This document shows positions 62,786 through 64,000 of a stretch of DNA of 64,000 nucleotides, piece after piece. The DNA lies in assembly GCF_017916455.1 (NCBI RefSeq), contig NZ_JAFMSY010000001.1, forward strand, positions 1,285,977 to 1,349,976. Reading direction: 5' to 3'. Origin of the DNA: Nocardioides xinjiangensis. GTDB lineage: Bacteria; Actinomycetota; Actinomycetes; Propionibacteriales; Nocardioidaceae. Under the pieces are notes generated by a model, which was not told the DNA's origin, ran no database searches, and saw only the letters and a list, made by a program, of their open reading frames with translations. A program made the position numbers and the translations under genes. Position 1 is the first letter of the stretch; each line of letters starts with the position of its first letter.

Positions 62786-64000
62786 GCAGCACGAGCGACC
62801 CTTCCGAGGTGCCTACCCCTAGGGTGCCCGACGGTCAGCGCCCGCCGAGCCCTGCTGGTGCACCCCACGCTCACCCCTCAACGTCCCAGAATGGAATCCC
62901 ACGCGTGTCGCAGATGACCAAGGAAGCCGAGCGCTCCGAACTCCACAAGACCATCTGGAGGATCGCCAACGACCTGCGGGGCAGCGTCGACGGGTGGGAC
63001 TTCAAGGCCTACGTCCTCGGCATGCTCTTCTACCGGTTCATCTCCGAGAACCTCACCGCGTACCTCAACGCCGCTGAGCGGGAGGCGGGTGACCCCGACT
63101 TCGACTATGCGAATTTGGGTCACGCCGACGCGGAGCATGGTCGCGCCGAGATTGTGGCCGAAAAGGGCTTCTTCATCATGCCCGGCGAGCTCTTCGCCAA
63201 CGTGCGTGCCAACGCCCGGGGCGACGAGAACCTGAACGAGACCTTGGCCCGGGTCTTCGCCAACATCGAGGGCTCCTCGGTCGGCACGCCGTCCGAGCAC
63301 GACTTCAAGGGCCTCTTCGCCGATCTTGACGTCAACAGCGCCAAACTGGGGCCGACGGTCGCCAAACGGAACGAGCGGCTGGTCAAGCTACTCGACGCCA
63401 TTGGCGGCCTCCCGCTCGGCGGGGAGTTCTCCGAGAACACCAACGATCTCTTCGGAGACGCTTACGAATTCTTGATGGGAATGTACGCCTCCACGGCCGG
63501 CAAGTCCGGTGGCGAGTACTACACCCCTCAGGAAGTCTCCGAGCTCCTCGCAAAAATCGCGGTCGCTGGGAGGACTGAGATCAACAAGGTCTACGACCCC
63601 GCGTGCGGATCCGGCTCGCTGCTTCTGAAGTTCGCCAAGGTGCTCGGCCACGGCAAGGTACGCGCGGGGTTCTTTGGGCAGGAGATCAACCTGACCACCT
63701 ACAACCTCGCGCGCATCAACATGTTCCTCCACGACGTGCCGTACGAGAAGTTCGACATCGCGCACGGCGACACGCTCACCGACCCCGCGCACTGGGACGA
63801 CGAGCCGTTCGAGGCGATCGTCTCGAATCCGCCCTACTCAGTGTCTTGGCCGGGTGACGCCGACGTCACGCTCATCAACGATGAGCGCTACGCTCCCGCC
63901 GGGGTGCTCGCCCCCAAGAGCAGGGCCGACATGGCCTTCGTCATGCACATCCTTCACTGGCTTTCCGTGGACGGCACCGCCGCCATCGTCGAGTTCCCCG
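62782..64000 (+). CDS. hsdM: type I restriction-modification DNA methyltransferase subunit HsdM, 3' end outside window
   Basis: This is a canonical HsdM: N-terminal domain [23 protein letters not shown] motif [15 protein letters not shown] (about 270) and catalytic NPPY (about 349), followed by [15 protein letters not shown]. It methylates adenine with an HsdS subunit. The ATG at 62782 overlaps the upstream stop as ATGA and gives a 44-residue Pro/Ser-rich extension before the usual start ([14 protein letters not shown] 62914). The frame is open to the window end, so hsdS and hsdR, if present, lie to the right. Confidence 0.93.
   Translation, partial: MSSTSDPSEVPTPRVPDGQRPPSPAGAPHAHPSTSQNGIPRVSQMTKEAERSELHKTIWRIANDLRGSVDGWDFKAYVLGMLFYRFISENLTAYLNAAEREAGDPDFDYANLGHADAEHGRAEIVAEKGFFIMPGELFANVRANARGDENLNETLARVFANIEGSSVGTPSEHDFKGLFADLDVNSAKLGPTVAKRNERLVKLLDAIGGLPLGGEFSENTNDLFGDAYEFLMGMYASTAGKSGGEYYTPQEVSELLAKIAVAGRTEINKVYDPACGSGSLLLKFAKVLGHGKVRAGFFGQEINLTTYNLARINMFLHDVPYEKFDIAHGDTLTDPAHWDDEPFEAIVSNPPYSVSWPGDADVTLINDERYAPAGVLAPKSRADMAFVMHILHWLSVDGTAAIVEFP

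Overview
The window is very GC-rich chromosomal DNA from a high-GC actinobacterium, most probably Nocardioides or a close relative. The main reasons are mycothiol synthase (mshD), an actinobacterial GlnR, a fatty-acid-binding/nitrobindin-like protein, DUF1416 next to a rhodanese, GTG starts with GTGA/ATGA overlaps, and several apparently leaderless promoters. No tRNA, rRNA or CRISPR array was seen.

Layout. 1-2524: end of a lipoprotein gene and the sulfate-activation pair cysD-cysN. 2650-16840: a surface-polysaccharide locus. Nine tightly overlapping minus-strand genes encode dehydratase, aminotransferase, phosphoglycosyl transferase and acetyltransferase (a PglF/E/C/D-like set for a diacetamido sugar), three glycosyltransferases, a polymerase/ligase and a flippase. 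They are followed by a DUF4012 protein, a small secreted protein and a BY-kinase/co-polymerase. 16869-18570: an XRE-TPR regulator converging on a 39-residue exported peptide gene, with shared GGCAA-type sites upstream of both. 18713-24987: a PAS histidine kinase, a sulfur-transfer operon headed by a Cys-containing leader peptide, a thioredoxin-like protein, a MoaD/ThiS protein, glnR and mshD; gene order resembles the mycobacterial sseC-cysA-thiX-glnR-mshD region. 25047-33221: housekeeping genes (ygfZ, fur family, nitrobindin-like, DsrE, ppk, DUF47, pit, DUF559) with three arrays of a 44-bp near-palindromic repeat. 33302-37498: pstSCAB with a PHO box. 37604-42701: a Nudix/SixA-type protein, a membrane-anchored protein, a cold-shock protein, an M81 peptidase and cutC.

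42702 to the end is an accessory island whose genes look like defence and mobility functions. It holds a nuclease-NACHT ATPase with an overlapping partner gene, a large SF1 helicase, a GmrSD-type restriction enzyme fused to RAMA-like and alkyltransferase-like domains, and a frameshifted gene next to a presumed mobile module (excisionase-like HTH, helical integrase-like proteins and a frameshifted transposase-like gene). After a structured intergenic region comes an operon of NYN nuclease, a methyltransferase-like protein with an altered catalytic motif, and a canonical HsdM that runs off the window.

How the parts work together: phosphate genes (ppk, DUF47-pit, pst) are linked by PhoP-type direct repeats at ppk and pstS. 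Sulfur genes (cysDN, sulfurtransferase-DUF1416-DUF4395, thioredoxin, mshD) cover assimilation and thiol homeostasis. The polysaccharide operon builds a lipid-linked repeat unit, flips and polymerises it, with chain export probably governed by the BY-kinase. The most novel-looking items are the regulator/secreted-peptide pair, the 44-bp repeat family, the restriction enzyme fusion and the NYN/pseudo-methyltransferase operon.
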